From NCBI GenBank assembly GCA_023230065.1, contig JALNYB010000003.1, forward strand, positions 1 to 42,207: a DNA stretch of 42,207 bases, written 5' to 3'. Origin of the DNA: Candidatus Methanomethylophilaceae archaeon. GTDB lineage: Archaea; Thermoplasmatota; Thermoplasmata; Methanomassiliicoccales; Methanomethylophilaceae. How positions within the stretch are numbered: the stretch's first letter is position 1; each line of letters starts with the position of its first letter. This document shows positions 1 through 8,390 of the stretch, in pieces. The position numbers were made by a program, and so were the translations under genes. The notes under the pieces were generated by a model. The model was not told the DNA's origin and did no database searches. It was given only the letters and a program-made list of their open reading frames with translations.

Positions 1-1000
1 GCTCGACTCTCTGGGGGGTCCGCTGGTCAATGTGGACATTCTTGAACGCTAAGGCTACCTCATTTACTCTTTCTTTATTAACTTTATCCTCTGCCTTTAC
101 TTTTACTGTATAGGTCTTATCGGGATCGGATGTCTTGTATATCTGTACTGTTTCCCTCGGTACGAACTTAAGATTATTGTATTGTGCCAGTTCTGATTTA
201 TTTGCTCTTTTTTCAAGCTCGTCCAAATCTATATTTCTGATCATAGGACTGCTGATCTCTAATACAAACGGCCTTCCGTCCCCTAACATGCAGGCATCGA
301 TATCTTCTCTGCCCATGCCGTGGAAGAAGTGTTCTTTTCCGCCAGCCATCTCCAAGGCAATGTCTCCTATTATCTCTTGAACCGAAGTCTGGTACATCTT
401 TCCGGTCATGCCACATCTGGGGCATCCTTTTCCATGACATACTCTGCAGGGCCAAATGGTCTGGGGGATCTCTCTGCTGAGCTTGTTGTAGCGCCCTGCT
501 ATGAATATAGGTGCGATGTCAAGGCTCACATCGGCGAATCTCGTGTCTATGCACGCTACGACCTGTGGCACTTTGAATTCTACGGCACGGTTGATCATAG
601 GAAGTGCCAGCTTGCCGATTTCACGATTAAGTTCGGTCTTGATAGCTTCGGGATTTTCAAGTTTGTATTCTTCCCAAAGTGCTTTCTCTTTCTGTGCAAC
701 TTCGGGCTCCACTCTGCAACCTACAAGGAAGTTATCCGACTCAATGCTGTTGATCCTCTCTGCGACGGCTTCTGCAAATCTGTTCATCATGTCGAAAACA
801 TTTTCACAGAGTGAACAGAAATCAGGTGCGAGAACAGGGCGTCCATTCTCGGACAAGGCATCACGTATCAGGCGTCCGCGTGTATCGTTAGTCATACCGG
901 TGCTTACCTTTCCGAACATTCTGCCCAGGCAGTGGTCACAAAGACCGGTTTCAGCAAGTTTTCTTGCCGTTTCTAGATTATCTCTTATCCAGTCTTCCAT
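1..1000 (-). CDS. pus10: tRNA pseudouridine synthase Pus10 (partial, C-terminus beyond window)
   Basis: Pus10 makes pseudouridine at position 54 and/or 55 of archaeal tRNAs. Reading on the minus strand from an ATG at 1000, the protein has two N-terminal CxxC pairs (C21/C24 and C62/C65), a THUMP-like middle region, a further Cys-rich stretch at 185-196 (CRVCHGKGCPRC) typical of archaeal Pus10, and the catalytic GREDID motif at 230-235 followed by LGDGRPFVLEIS. The catalytic aspartate lies in that motif. The frame stays open to base 1, so the C-terminal end of the catalytic domain is missing only because of the window edge. The gene is 9 bp downstream of the KH-domain gene in a translation-related operon. 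Identification rests on motif order and is secure. Confidence 0.93.
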   Translation of the reverse strand, partial: MEDWIRDNLETARKLAETGLCDHCLGRMFGKVSTGMTNDTRGRLIRDALSENGRPVLAPDFCSLCENVFDMMNRFAEAVAERINSIESDNFLVGCRVEPEVAQKEKALWEEYKLENPEAIKTELNREIGKLALPMINRAVEFKVPQVVACIDTRFADVSLDIAPIFIAGRYNKLSREIPQTIWPCRVCHGKGCPRCGMTGKMYQTSVQEIIGDIALEMAGGKEHFFHGMGREDIDACMLGDGRPFVLEISSPMIRNIDLDELEKRANKSELAQYNNLKFVPRETVQIYKTSDPDKTYTVKVKAEDKVNKERVNEVALAFKNVHIDQRTPQRVE

Positions 1001-1009
1001 AGGGATCAC

Positions 1010-1555
1010 TCACAGGTCGAATCCCATTTCAGCGATTCTGAGTCTGGGGCGTTGGCCTTCTAAATAGTGATAAACGGTCGAATGTTCGCTTCCGTTCAAA
1101 ATAAGTTCAATTGCATGTTTTGCCACAGGGAGTCCTACCGAATCTCCTATGAGCGAGACGGTGTTGCCGTAAATGGACATGTAGCATCTTGTGAGGTCCT
1201 CGATGATCTGTCTGGTCTTACCGTCAGTTCCGATGAGTCTGCCTTTGATCCTCTCGAGTTGATTGGATTTATCACCTACGACATCCTTGAGGTCTATGGG
1301 CTCGAAATATTGGTCGTCATCTAAGAGTCTCATCGCCTTGTCGGGATTGAATCCTCTTCCGACAGCTTTGATGACATCCATCATCTTAAGTGCCATGAGA
1401 GGGTCAACGCCTTTGGCATCTTCATTGAATGTGACCTCGCCTTCAGTATCGATTTTAAGTTTTATGCCCGAGGCTTTCTCTAAAATCTTTTTGGTCTCAC
1501 CGCTTTTTCCGATGAGAGTTCCGACGCGATCTGCTGGTATTCTTATAGATCTCAT
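1010..1555 (-). CDS. KH-domain ribosome biogenesis protein, Dim2/Pno1 type
   Basis: A 181-residue protein with two KH modules, with GxxG loops at GKSG (16-19) and GTDG (109-112). This matches the archaeal Dim2/Pno1 family, which binds the 3' end of pre-16S/18S rRNA during small-subunit maturation. Its start overlaps the stop of the upstream RIO1 kinase gene by 4 bp (ATGA), implying translational coupling; RIO1 and Dim2 act at the same late step of small-subunit assembly in eukaryotes and archaea. The length is normal for the family. RNA-binding function is inferred from the fold; the family assignment is firm. Confidence 0.9.
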   Translation of the reverse strand: MRSIRIPADRVGTLIGKSGETKKILEKASGIKLKIDTEGEVTFNEDAKGVDPLMALKMMDVIKAVGRGFNPDKAMRLLDDDQYFEPIDLKDVVGDKSNQLERIKGRLIGTDGKTRQIIEDLTRCYMSIYGNTVSLIGDSVGLPVAKHAIELILNGSEHSTVYHYLEGQRPRLRIAEMGFDL

Positions 1556-2355
1556 TCTTCCTCACTTTCCTCTTCTTCGTCTTTTGAACCATCTATGGTT
1601 TCTTCTATAACTGTTTCTATAGGGATTACGTCTGCACCTTTTCCTTTAAAGAAATGGTTGACGTTCTTTATGTCCCTAGCAAGCAGGTCTTTGGCGTTAA
1701 AGAAATCATTTGTCATGGCCTGTCCGCAGTCAATCAGAATAGGCTGGCCGTCCTGTATCAGAACATTGTACTCACTGAGATCGCCGTGCACAAGATGTGC
1801 ATCCTGCCATCCGTCAATAATGAATGATAACACCTCATCATACATTTCTGTCGGATCATCCATAGGATAGTCTTTAAGTTGAGGTGCAGGGCCAGTTTCG
1901 TTTCCAATGAATTCCATCAGAAGACAGTTTTTGTCGAATGCGATAGGTTCGGGTACGGGTATGCCGGCTTCACTGTATCTTTGGAGATTCCTGTATTCTT
2001 TGTTAGTCCAAGCGTAGATCATCTTCCAGCGATTACCAGCTACGCCTTTGAATCTCGGGTCGCCTTCAATATATCTAGTGACCCTTTTGAATGTTGATGT
2101 CGAGGTCCTGAAGATCTTCAAGGCCATGGGCTCTTTGTCTTCGTTCTCTGCGTAGAATACGTTACCTTCTTTTCCTGTGGAGATGGGGTAATGGATAGAA
2201 TCAATGACACCACCGGTCATGAAGTCGTAGATGGTCATCAGGGTCTTTTTATCGAAGACCTGGCCATCTGTTTGTCTTTCGTCACCGGTACGGTTAGTTC
2301 TGAGTGCGTCGACGCGCTTCTCAAGAAAAGCATATTTTTCATCGTAAGAGGGCAT
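1552..2355 (-). CDS. rio1: RIO1-type serine protein kinase/ATPase
   Basis: An atypical protein kinase/ATPase involved in maturation of the small ribosomal subunit. From the ATG at 2355 the protein is 267 residues with the RIO glycine loop STGKEGNVF (59-67), catalytic lysine K80, catalytic loop HGDLSEYN (190-197, D192) and metal-binding D209 in LIDCGQA. The C-terminus is a strongly acidic tail (about 257-267), common in RIO1. The frame is open about 30 codons further upstream, but those codons overlap the aIF1A gene. Starting at 2355 leaves a 13-bp gap to aIF1A and gives the usual N-terminus (MPSYDEKY). The operon order aIF1A-rio1-dim2-pus10 supports a translation and ribosome-assembly role. 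Confidence 0.92.
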   Translation of the reverse strand: MPSYDEKYAFLEKRVDALRTNRTGDERQTDGQVFDKKTLMTIYDFMTGGVIDSIHYPISTGKEGNVFYAENEDKEPMALKIFRTSTSTFKRVTRYIEGDPRFKGVAGNRWKMIYAWTNKEYRNLQRYSEAGIPVPEPIAFDKNCLLMEFIGNETGPAPQLKDYPMDDPTEMYDEVLSFIIDGWQDAHLVHGDLSEYNVLIQDGQPILIDCGQAMTNDFFNAKDLLARDIKNVNHFFKGKGADVIPIETVIEETIDGSKDEEEESEEE

Positions 2356-2368
2356 CGAACATACCTTT

Positions 2369-2695
2369 TCAGAAGATATCGAGATTCTTAGGTACTCTGT
2401 TCCTCTTGCTGAGGTTGACAGCCTGTGTTCTGGTATACCTGAATCTGACATCGCATTTATCGGGCTGGAAATCCCAAAGTGAAACTATGAGAAGGTCTCC
2501 TTCTCTTATCCACATTCTTTTCTTTATCTTGCCGGGAATACGGCCTACGCGGGACTGACCGTCCTCACACATGACCTTGATCTTGGAGGCACCTAGGAGT
2601 TGATCCGCAATTCCGAACATCTCGCCTTCTTTTATGTTGGGGAGACGTACACGGGATACATCCTCATCTGCACTCTCAAATTGTCCATCTACCAA
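2369..2695 (-). CDS. Translation initiation factor aIF1A (TTG start)
   Basis: A 108-residue S1/OB-fold protein matching archaeal eIF1A. The core LPNIKEGEMFGIADQLLGAS and the IPGKIKKRMWIREGD segment are family hallmarks; the factor binds the A site of the small subunit during initiation. No ATG or GTG is available in frame at the natural N-terminus. The start is a TTG at 2695 preceded by GGAG nine bases upstream, and an in-frame stop lies just beyond, fixing the start to within a few codons. It is first in a four-gene minus-strand operon. Both identity and start are well supported. Confidence 0.92.
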   Translation of the reverse strand: MVDGQFESADEDVSRVRLPNIKEGEMFGIADQLLGASKIKVMCEDGQSRVGRIPGKIKKRMWIREGDLLIVSLWDFQPDKCDVRFRYTRTQAVNLSKRNRVPKNLDIF

Positions 2696-3278
2696 ATTAC
2701 CAATCTCCTATACCGTCGCCAATGTGTCTCCTTATATAATAATAGTTTTCCTTTTTTATCTTTGGTAAGAGAGATAACACAGATTTTTCAATAGAAAGTG
2801 GGAACGTATTTTTTACAATTGTGAAAATGTAAACAGGATTTTAATGAAGTCATTATGTGGTAAGGAAGTCTTTGTATCTGCAATCAAAATATTTTGAGTT
2901 GTTTAAGATCAAAATTCTTTTATTTTAGAAGATCCATGAGTTCTATTTAGGTGGTTATTCGGTTGATGATACTGTGTATTTTGCTTTGACTGTAATTTGA
3001 TAAACGGAATATTGTTCTGAATGATTGGGGATGTGTGAAATTCGATATTGTGTAATGTTTCGAGTAAATTACAGTAAAGAAAGGTCTGGCAGAGAGATCA
3101 TATTACGGTCGAACAACGCCGATAATATTGCGATATTAGTTGCCGGTGATTTGGTCTATGCAAGAGTGTTTTTTGTAAAAAATAATACGAATTGATTAAA
3201 AATATGTAATTTTGCTACTTTGCTTTCTTTGATTTGATAAAAAACTATTTTAACCTTATCAAGTATCAAACCGATTAA
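2696..3278. other. AT-rich non-coding stretch between aIF1A and tRNA-Glu
   Basis: About 580 bp with no convincing coding frame on either strand: stops are frequent and codon pattern is absent. It should hold the aIF1A promoter at its left end and the tRNA-Glu promoter at its right end (AT-rich TATTTTAACC about 25-33 bp before the tRNA). A 14-bp perfect palindrome, TCAAAATATTTTGA, lies at 2884-2897. A GC-richer patch around 3085-3165 could hold a small RNA, but I cannot demonstrate one. Confidence 0.5.
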
Positions 3279-3351
3279 GCTCCGGTAGTGTAGCGGCCAA
3301 TCATTCGGCCCTTTCGAGGCCGACACACGGGTTCGAATCCCGTCCGGAGCA
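3279..3351 (+). tRNA. tRNA-Glu (anticodon TTC)
   Basis: A 73-nt cloverleaf. The acceptor stem GCTCCGG (3279-3285) pairs with CCGGAGC (3344-3350), and A3351 is the discriminator base. The anticodon loop CTTTCGA at 3311-3317 gives anticodon TTC (3313-3315), and the T arm is CGGGTTCGAATCCCG. CCA is not encoded and there is no intron. It stands alone on the plus strand, 25 bp before the convergent end of the HAD-like gene. Confidence 0.97.
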
Positions 3352-3376
3352 CTATTAATTTTTTCATGATCTGTGT

Positions 3377-4492
3377 TTAGTAATTTTTCTGCGAGAAGAG
3401 TTTCTTTCTGTATCCGTTGCTTTTCTTTGCAATCTCTTTTACGTTATCCTTGTCGACGATGTAGACCTCAGGAAGTTTGTGTGGGTTGGCCGCTAACATC
3501 GCATCCATAAGATAACGATCGGGACATTCTCTGTTTTTGAGCTTTTCACGGTCCCAATTCCTTACTAATTCGTAAACGGCCTCGATACCTTCGTTGTAGA
3601 ATTCTTGGACCAACACCGCGGCTACTGTGCAGTCTCTAGACAAGACGGCGATGTTACACCCATGAACAGCGAATTCACTTCCGTTGAATGCCATAGACAG
3701 TCCTCCACCGTCACGTACAAGATCCATGGATTGGTAATCCATCATGGCTCCTCCTATGTATGCAGTGCCATCTAGGTCGATCATTGTTCTTTTTCTGATG
3801 TCAAGGAGTGAATAAGCTTTCTCATTGGCGCCTACGACCTTCATGTTGCGCATGAGTTCGTTAATTTCCAGATCCTTAATCTTGTTGTGGAAAATTTCAT
3901 CGCATACTTCGATCATATGGATTTCATCGGCCTCAAGTGTCATAGGAACATTGAGTTCATACTCATGTCTCGGAAGTTTTAGGTTTGTGACCTGATTAGC
4001 CATCTCTCTGATCAAACGGCCTTCCGAACGACTGATGTCATATGAATCCATGCTGACTGTTGCGCGATCCACTATATTGATGGAGATATCCAAAGTATCG
4101 CATAATGCCATCACGTTATGCTCGTAAGAGGAAGTCGAAATGAATGTGGGGAGTGTATTGGTGAGATACTTCATGACTCTCTTGGCTTCTGGCATGATTC
4201 TCAGAGATTCTTTACAGTACTGGTACATGCCATAATCTGTTGCACCGAATGCCTTCAAGAAAGGTGCGATGAATCTCGCCGTGTTACCGGATCTGCCCTC
4301 GTCTCTGTTGAGCACGTAAGCTATTATATCATCGTATCTCGATATAATGTCATAGAACTTATCACCATTTTTTATGAATCTTTCACAGAGTCCTTTGGAA
4401 CTGTTATTCATCTGAAGGAATCCTTGACAGCTGCAGATTAATTGTTTATCATGGGTTAAACCCAATTCTTCCATAACGTTGAATTCGTCCAC
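3377..4492 (-). CDS. HAD-superfamily-like archaeal protein (COG4030/EhaR-like), probably catalytically degenerate
   Basis: A 371-residue protein resembling the archaeal HAD-like family that includes EhaR. The shared stretches are GDKFYDIISRYDDIIA (43-58), FLKAFGATD (78-86), the STSSYEHN segment (119-126) and the GGGLSMAFNGSEFAVHG region (262-278). Active-site positions look altered. Where I recall the family having a DCEG nucleophile motif, this protein reads SCQG (21-24). The usual GDSxxD motif is GGAMMD (247-252), keeping only the last aspartate. It may be a non-catalytic relative, or its chemistry may differ. It follows the formyltransferase-like gene with a 9-bp gap, so the two probably work together. 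The specific role is unknown. Confidence 0.6.
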   Translation of the reverse strand: MDEFNVMEELGLTHDKQLICSCQGFLQMNNSSKGLCERFIKNGDKFYDIISRYDDIIAYVLNRDEGRSGNTARFIAPFLKAFGATDYGMYQYCKESLRIMPEAKRVMKYLTNTLPTFISTSSYEHNVMALCDTLDISINIVDRATVSMDSYDISRSEGRLIREMANQVTNLKLPRHEYELNVPMTLEADEIHMIEVCDEIFHNKIKDLEINELMRNMKVVGANEKAYSLLDIRKRTMIDLDGTAYIGGAMMDYQSMDLVRDGGGLSMAFNGSEFAVHGCNIAVLSRDCTVAAVLVQEFYNEGIEAVYELVRNWDREKLKNRECPDRYLMDAMLAANPHKLPEVYIVDKDNVKEIAKKSNGYRKKLFSQKNY

Positions 4493-4501
4493 GATATCAC
4501 C

Positions 4502-5320
4502 TTATATCGATGCGTCCACTTCTTTGGAAAGATCGTATGCATCATTCAATTTCTTTCCATTTTCATAAAGTCTCTTATTTTTTATGCAGATCTTGCCGTC
4601 AGCAAATAATTTTATTGTCGATACAGTAAGAGGAAGTTCACGTTTGGCGCCATCCTCTCTGATCTTTTTGAACAAGGGTTCATTGGTTCCTTCTTTGGCA
4701 ATTATCTCTTCGAGTGTGGATGTTTTAAGTTTTTCATCCAATTGTTTCCAGAGTTCATCATATTCTCCTCCTATGATGGAGAATCCGCAGTATGTGAGTG
4801 CATCTCCTCTGTCCCATTCTTTGGTGCATATATGTAGCATGATGCCTTGTTTGTAGGTTCTTTCTTTGATGAGCGTCCAAATGACTTCTTCCCATGTACC
4901 TTTAGGGCCGTCTGGAAGTGCAGGGTGGAGGTTAAGCATGTTATATTCATCACAGGTGTCGTCATCCATCCACAGCATGTATCCAGCAAGTATGCCGAGA
5001 TCGAATTTATAATCCTTGATCTCTTCTCTGAGTAGTTTTCCGTATTCGTTTCTCCAGGCTATCTGATCGGTATTCCAAAGATCAGGTCTGAATTTCTTCC
5101 AGGATGCTGTTATCAACGGTATGTTATATGCTTTGACCATGTCGAAGAACATCTGTCTCTGTTCTCTTTTCGAGTTAGGTTCTTCTTTGTTATCCCAATT
5201 ACAGAATACGAATGATATATCCACATCCAATAGCCCTTGTTCTTTTTTTTCCATGACCGTACGAAAAAGATTTCTGGAGCCTGGACCGCGGCCTGTTGAG
5301 AACCAACCTAATTTGAGCAT
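4502..5320 (-). CDS. Formyltransferase-like protein (PurN/Fmt superfamily)
   Basis: A 272-residue protein with a formyltransferase Rossmann-like core: STGRGPGSRNL near the N-terminus (8-18), then MLNLHPALPDGPKGTW (128-143). The catalytic Asn and His of the superfamily correspond to N130 and H132, and a conserved acid to D170 in WDRGDAL. All three are present, so it should be active. It diverges from true PurN (extra segments around 50-95 and a longer C-terminus), so the acceptor substrate is unclear; glycinamide ribonucleotide is only one possibility. It lies 38 bp after archease and 9 bp before the degenerate HAD-like gene. Confidence 0.7.
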   Translation of the reverse strand: MLKLGWFSTGRGPGSRNLFRTVMEKKEQGLLDVDISFVFCNWDNKEEPNSKREQRQMFFDMVKAYNIPLITASWKKFRPDLWNTDQIAWRNEYGKLLREEIKDYKFDLGILAGYMLWMDDDTCDEYNMLNLHPALPDGPKGTWEEVIWTLIKERTYKQGIMLHICTKEWDRGDALTYCGFSIIGGEYDELWKQLDEKLKTSTLEEIIAKEGTNEPLFKKIREDGAKRELPLTVSTIKLFADGKICIKNKRLYENGKKLNDAYDLSKEVDASI

Positions 5321-5358
5321 AGGATATCAATCCGAGAAAGAAGTGACAGTATATTTCT

Positions 5359-5766
5359 TTATACGTCAAAAAGAACGGTGACTGACGGTTCTTCCATATT
5401 TATGTCCATCATGTGGTATGTGACCGCTTTGATCTCCGACTTACAACGGTGTATCTGCTTGTTTAGGAGTTCTCCTTTTGCATCGCAGATGACTTTGTTG
5501 CCGTCGATTTTCACGTGGAATTCACAAAGAATGATATTATCACAATCTTCGATGAAAAGAAGCTCGGAAAGATATGCATACAGCATGTCCTCCATATCAT
5601 CTCCTGTTACTTCTACATGTTTTGATTCTAGAGGCCTTATGTTATGGAGGGATACAGTTTGATCGAATAATGCAAAACCTGCGTTTTCAAAGCATTCTTC
5701 TATCGTATTGCCGAAGGCTTTGATCATCATGTCCGCGGTATGATCCAACAATTGATATCTTTCCAC
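5359..5766 (-). CDS. Archease (RtcB RNA-ligase activator)
   Basis: A 135-residue archease with the family N-terminus ending in DHTADMMIKAFG (residues 8-19), the central EDMLYAYLSELLF and the C-terminal VTVLFDV. Archease promotes guanylylation and multiple turnover of the tRNA-splicing ligase RtcB; the metal-binding acidic residues at the DHTAD and FDV ends are kept. RtcB itself is not in the window. It is the first gene of a three-gene minus-strand group. Length and motifs are normal. Confidence 0.92.
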   Translation of the reverse strand: MERYQLLDHTADMMIKAFGNTIEECFENAGFALFDQTVSLHNIRPLESKHVEVTGDDMEDMLYAYLSELLFIEDCDNIILCEFHVKIDGNKVICDAKGELLNKQIHRCKSEIKAVTYHMMDINMEEPSVTVLFDV

Positions 5767-5886
5767 GGTGCGGGAATAGTCCTCGCATTAGATGAAATGT
5801 TCTGTCGGGGAATAAAAAAGTAAGGTATGTAAAAAAGCACGGGTATTGATGATATTTTTTCGCAGACAAGATTTAAAGTCTTATTA

Positions 5887-5905
5887 AACTACGAAAATCG
5901 TAGTT
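5887..5905. promoter_or_regulatory. Perfect inverted repeat upstream of aspartate dehydrogenase
   Basis: AACTACGA-AAA-TCGTAGTT, two perfect 8-bp arms around a 3-bp centre, lies in the divergent spacer between archease (minus) and the aspartate dehydrogenase gene (plus), 77 bp before the latter's ATG. A TATA-like TTAATATG at 5953-5960 follows. Symmetry and placement suggest a dimeric repressor or activator site; the protein is unknown. Confidence 0.5.
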
Positions 5906-5981
5906 AATATTACGAATTAATAATACATCAAAAGCTGGTATTCCGTAAGTTCTTAATATGGTGCGGTTAGTGCAGTATAAT

Positions 5982-6788
5982 ATGCGTATAACCATCATTG
6001 GTTGCGGTTCAATTGGTTCGAAGCTCGCCAAGGCCGCAGATGAAATGGTCGAAGTCAAAAGAATCTATCTTATGGATGTAGATAAAGGCCTCGCCGAAAA
6101 GGTTGCAGCAACGTTGAACAAAGCAATCGTGATCGATTCTGTTGAAGAGGAACTTTATCACTGTGATCTTGTAGTTGAATCCGCATCTCAGGCAGCAGCT
6201 AAAGAGATCCTTCCGAAAGTGGTTGCAAGAGGAGTAGACATTATGATAATGTCTGTAGGTTCGCTTGTTGATGATGATTTCAGAAAGGCGATTTTCGAGA
6301 AGGCCAAAATAAGTGAGTCCAGAGTCTATATTCCAACTGGTGCATTATGTGGAACTGATGGACTCAGAGCAGCGTCCAATGATGAATTGGATGAAGTTGA
6401 ACTTACCACAATCAAAGGGCCGAAGAGTCTCGAGGGAATTCCATATCTTCTAGAGAAAGGAATAACAGTCGACGACGTCAAAGAGAAGACGGTCATTTAT
6501 TCGGGGCCGGCAAGGGAAGCCGTCAAGATATTCCCTAAAAATGTCAACGTAGCGGCAACTGTCAGTCTTTTGGGCATAGGATTCGATATGACGAAGGTAA
6601 CTGTCGTTCTAGATCCGGACACTAAGAGTAATTCACATGAATTAAGGGTTAAGGGAAAATTCGGAGAGATGGTCTGCCACACATATAACGTTCCTGAAGC
6701 AGACAATCCAAAGACGTCACACCTCGCATCTCTATCTGCCATTTCGGCGCTGAAGAGGATCGTAAGAGGCGAATGGTTCGGTATCTGA
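5982..6788 (+). CDS. nadX: L-aspartate dehydrogenase (NAD biosynthesis)
   Basis: It oxidises L-aspartate to iminoaspartate with NAD(P), the first step toward quinolinate. From the ATG at 5982 it is 268 residues: a Rossmann motif GCGSIG (7-12), then the C-terminal aspartate-dehydrogenase domain with GALCGTDGLRAA and a late SHLASLSAISALKR segment. The frame allows eight more codons upstream, but MRITIIGCGSIG is the expected N-terminus. A TATA-like element about 26 bp before this ATG suggests an essentially leaderless transcript. An inverted repeat upstream may regulate it. NadA and NadC are not nearby. Confidence 0.88.
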   Translation: MRITIIGCGSIGSKLAKAADEMVEVKRIYLMDVDKGLAEKVAATLNKAIVIDSVEEELYHCDLVVESASQAAAKEILPKVVARGVDIMIMSVGSLVDDDFRKAIFEKAKISESRVYIPTGALCGTDGLRAASNDELDEVELTTIKGPKSLEGIPYLLEKGITVDDVKEKTVIYSGPAREAVKIFPKNVNVAATVSLLGIGFDMTKVTVVLDPDTKSNSHELRVKGKFGEMVCHTYNVPEADNPKTSHLASLSAISALKRIVRGEWFGI

Positions 6789-6814
6789 AAAGTGCCAGTA
6801 AATCCACTTTAATA

Positions 6815-6845
6815 GTTGGGACAGAATATTCATCCCTGTTCCAAC
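6815..6845 (+). terminator. Hairpin downstream of aspartate dehydrogenase
   Basis: GTTGGGACAG (6815-6824) pairs with CTGTTCCAAC (6836-6845), with one G-T wobble and an 11-nt loop, followed by the T-rich run ATTTTAATTTTT. A smaller hairpin, AAAGTG/CACTTT, precedes it at 6789-6810. It lies between the nadX stop and the M24 peptidase and probably ends nadX transcription. Confidence 0.5.
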
Positions 6846-6902
6846 AACGAATTTTAATTTTTGAATACAAACATATTTCATAATCAAGTTATATTTAGTG
6901 GT

Positions 6903-7991
6903 ATGGTAAAATCTAGAGCAGAGAGACTGATGTCCAATGTGGATGATATGGACGCGGTCGTCATCTTGAACGACGGCGAACCATTTCTCGATTCGACCTT
7001 CTGGTATATCACAGAGCAAAACTCGGGATGTTTCGAGGACTGCATCGCCATTGTGAAAAGGGACGGATCTATGGATGTAATCGTCAATGTTCTCGAAGAA
7101 GAATCTGCTCACAATGGAAAAGGCAATGTTTGCGTTTATCATGATCGTAAGGAAAGAGATGAATTCATCAGGAATGCGTTGAAAGGTACAAAGAAGGTAG
7201 GATTCAACATTCATAACTCCACATACGCCGGAGTGGCATACGTAAAGAAGGTTGTCGAGGATATCGAGATTTTAGATGCCACAAAGGCTATCGGTGAGAC
7301 GGTGTGTGTAAAGGATGCAAAAGAGATAGAAGCTACCGAGAAAGCATGTAACATCTCATCTAAGGTGGCATCTGAAATACCAGAGATGCTTCATGATGGG
7401 ATCTCAGAAAAAGAGATGGCAGCTCAGATGGATAATAGGATGAGGCTTCTGGGCGGAACAGGTAACGCATTCGATACCATCGCGGCATTTGGAGCAAATT
7501 CTTCGCAGCCTCATCACATGCCGTGTGATTATAAGATCAAAAAAGGCGATACAGCATTGTTTGATTTTGGTACGAAATATGATAGATATTGTTCAGATAT
7601 GACTCGTACTGTATTCTTCGGAGAACCTCCAGGTATAATGAAACGTGCATATGAGGTCGTTCTAGAAGCTCAGACGATAGGATTAGAAGAATATCGCGAT
7701 GGGGCAAATGCTAGCGCTGCAGATCTAGCTGCTAGAAAACTTATCGACAGTACAGAGTTCAAAGGAAAGTTCATTCACTCATATGGACATGGTATCGGAA
7801 TGGATGTCCATCAGGTGATATCTATTTCGCCGAAATCTCCGCAGATTCTTCATGAAGGAAATATAGTTTCAGCAGAACCAGGAGTCTACATTCCTGGAAT
7901 CGGCGGAGTCAGGATAGAAGATACTATTCTGATAACAAAGAACGGATACAAGAGGCTTACAAGCTACGATCATAAATTCACTGTGGTCTAA
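6903..7991 (+). CDS. M24-family metallopeptidase (Xaa-Pro dipeptidase/aminopeptidase-like)
   Basis: A creatinase/prolidase-type N-terminal domain (about 1-130) is followed by a pita-bread M24 catalytic domain. All five metal ligands are present, numbered from the ATG at 6903 (362 residues): D221 (ALFDFG), D232 (CSDMTRT), H296 (SYGHGIGMDVH), E325 (SAEPGVY) and E339 (RIEDT). It should be an active dinuclear metallopeptidase cleaving X-Pro bonds, though exact specificity cannot be read. A TTG at 6861 is an alternative start, but MVKSRAERL is the more natural N-terminus. Its stop directly abuts the stop of the convergent cyclophilin-like gene. Confidence 0.88.
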   Translation: MVKSRAERLMSNVDDMDAVVILNDGEPFLDSTFWYITEQNSGCFEDCIAIVKRDGSMDVIVNVLEEESAHNGKGNVCVYHDRKERDEFIRNALKGTKKVGFNIHNSTYAGVAYVKKVVEDIEILDATKAIGETVCVKDAKEIEATEKACNISSKVASEIPEMLHDGISEKEMAAQMDNRMRLLGGTGNAFDTIAAFGANSSQPHHMPCDYKIKKGDTALFDFGTKYDRYCSDMTRTVFFGEPPGIMKRAYEVVLEAQTIGLEEYRDGANASAADLAARKLIDSTEFKGKFIHSYGHGIGMDVHQVISISPKSPQILHEGNIVSAEPGVYIPGIGGVRIEDTILITKNGYKRLTSYDHKFTVV

Positions 7992-8369
7992 TCACAGTAA
8001 TTTTTCTAAAACAATATTCTGTCTGTCGCCTGCATCTTCCATGCTGGCACAGTTATCAATAAGTTTTCCTATTTTGATAACGGGGAATTTGGACACAGGT
8101 AAATCGTCGTCATCGCTGAGCGGAGTGGGTCCGAAGAAGATACAAAACGCTTCGACCTTGGGCCAGTAGGCGATATCTCCGATTTCTAATTTGGTCACCC
8201 GTTCGCCGTCCATTTTGGCATTTACAGGCATTTCAAAATATATCTGACTACCCAGCATATTTATCTGAGCAGTAAAAGGTAATGAAAGCCAGATGGTATT
8301 CGAGATATCAGAATCGTCAAGTTCAGCGATGTACTCGTCGTTCCTTGTACGGATCTTGATCTTGCTCAT
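7992..8369 (-). CDS. Cyclophilin-like domain protein (DUF369/TM1367-like)
   Basis: A 125-residue protein with the cyclophilin-like barrel signature of the DUF369 family: a central IYFEMPV strand, a conserved YWPKVEAFCIFFGPTPLS block and a short helical C-terminus. Family members have a cyclophilin fold, but proline isomerase activity is unproven and the role is unknown. I chose the ATG at 8369 (MSKIKIRT) because an upstream GGATGGTATC resembles the local ribosome-binding sites; an ATG at 8384 is also in frame. It lies 21 bp after ilvC and may be co-transcribed with it. Confidence 0.75.
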   Translation of the reverse strand: MSKIKIRTRNDEYIAELDDSDISNTIWLSLPFTAQINMLGSQIYFEMPVNAKMDGERVTKLEIGDIAYWPKVEAFCIFFGPTPLSDDDDLPVSKFPVIKIGKLIDNCASMEDAGDRQNIVLEKLL

Positions 8370-8390
8370 GATACCATCCGGCATAATTGT

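Noticed and set aside
213..455. 80-codon minus-strand frame within pus10
   Set aside because: Alternate-frame shadow; the pus10 frame, open to the window edge, explains the region.
2884..2897. Palindrome TCAAAATATTTTGA as an operator
   Set aside because: Pure A/T core in AT-rich DNA with no gene start nearby; chance is likely, so it is only mentioned within the spacer.
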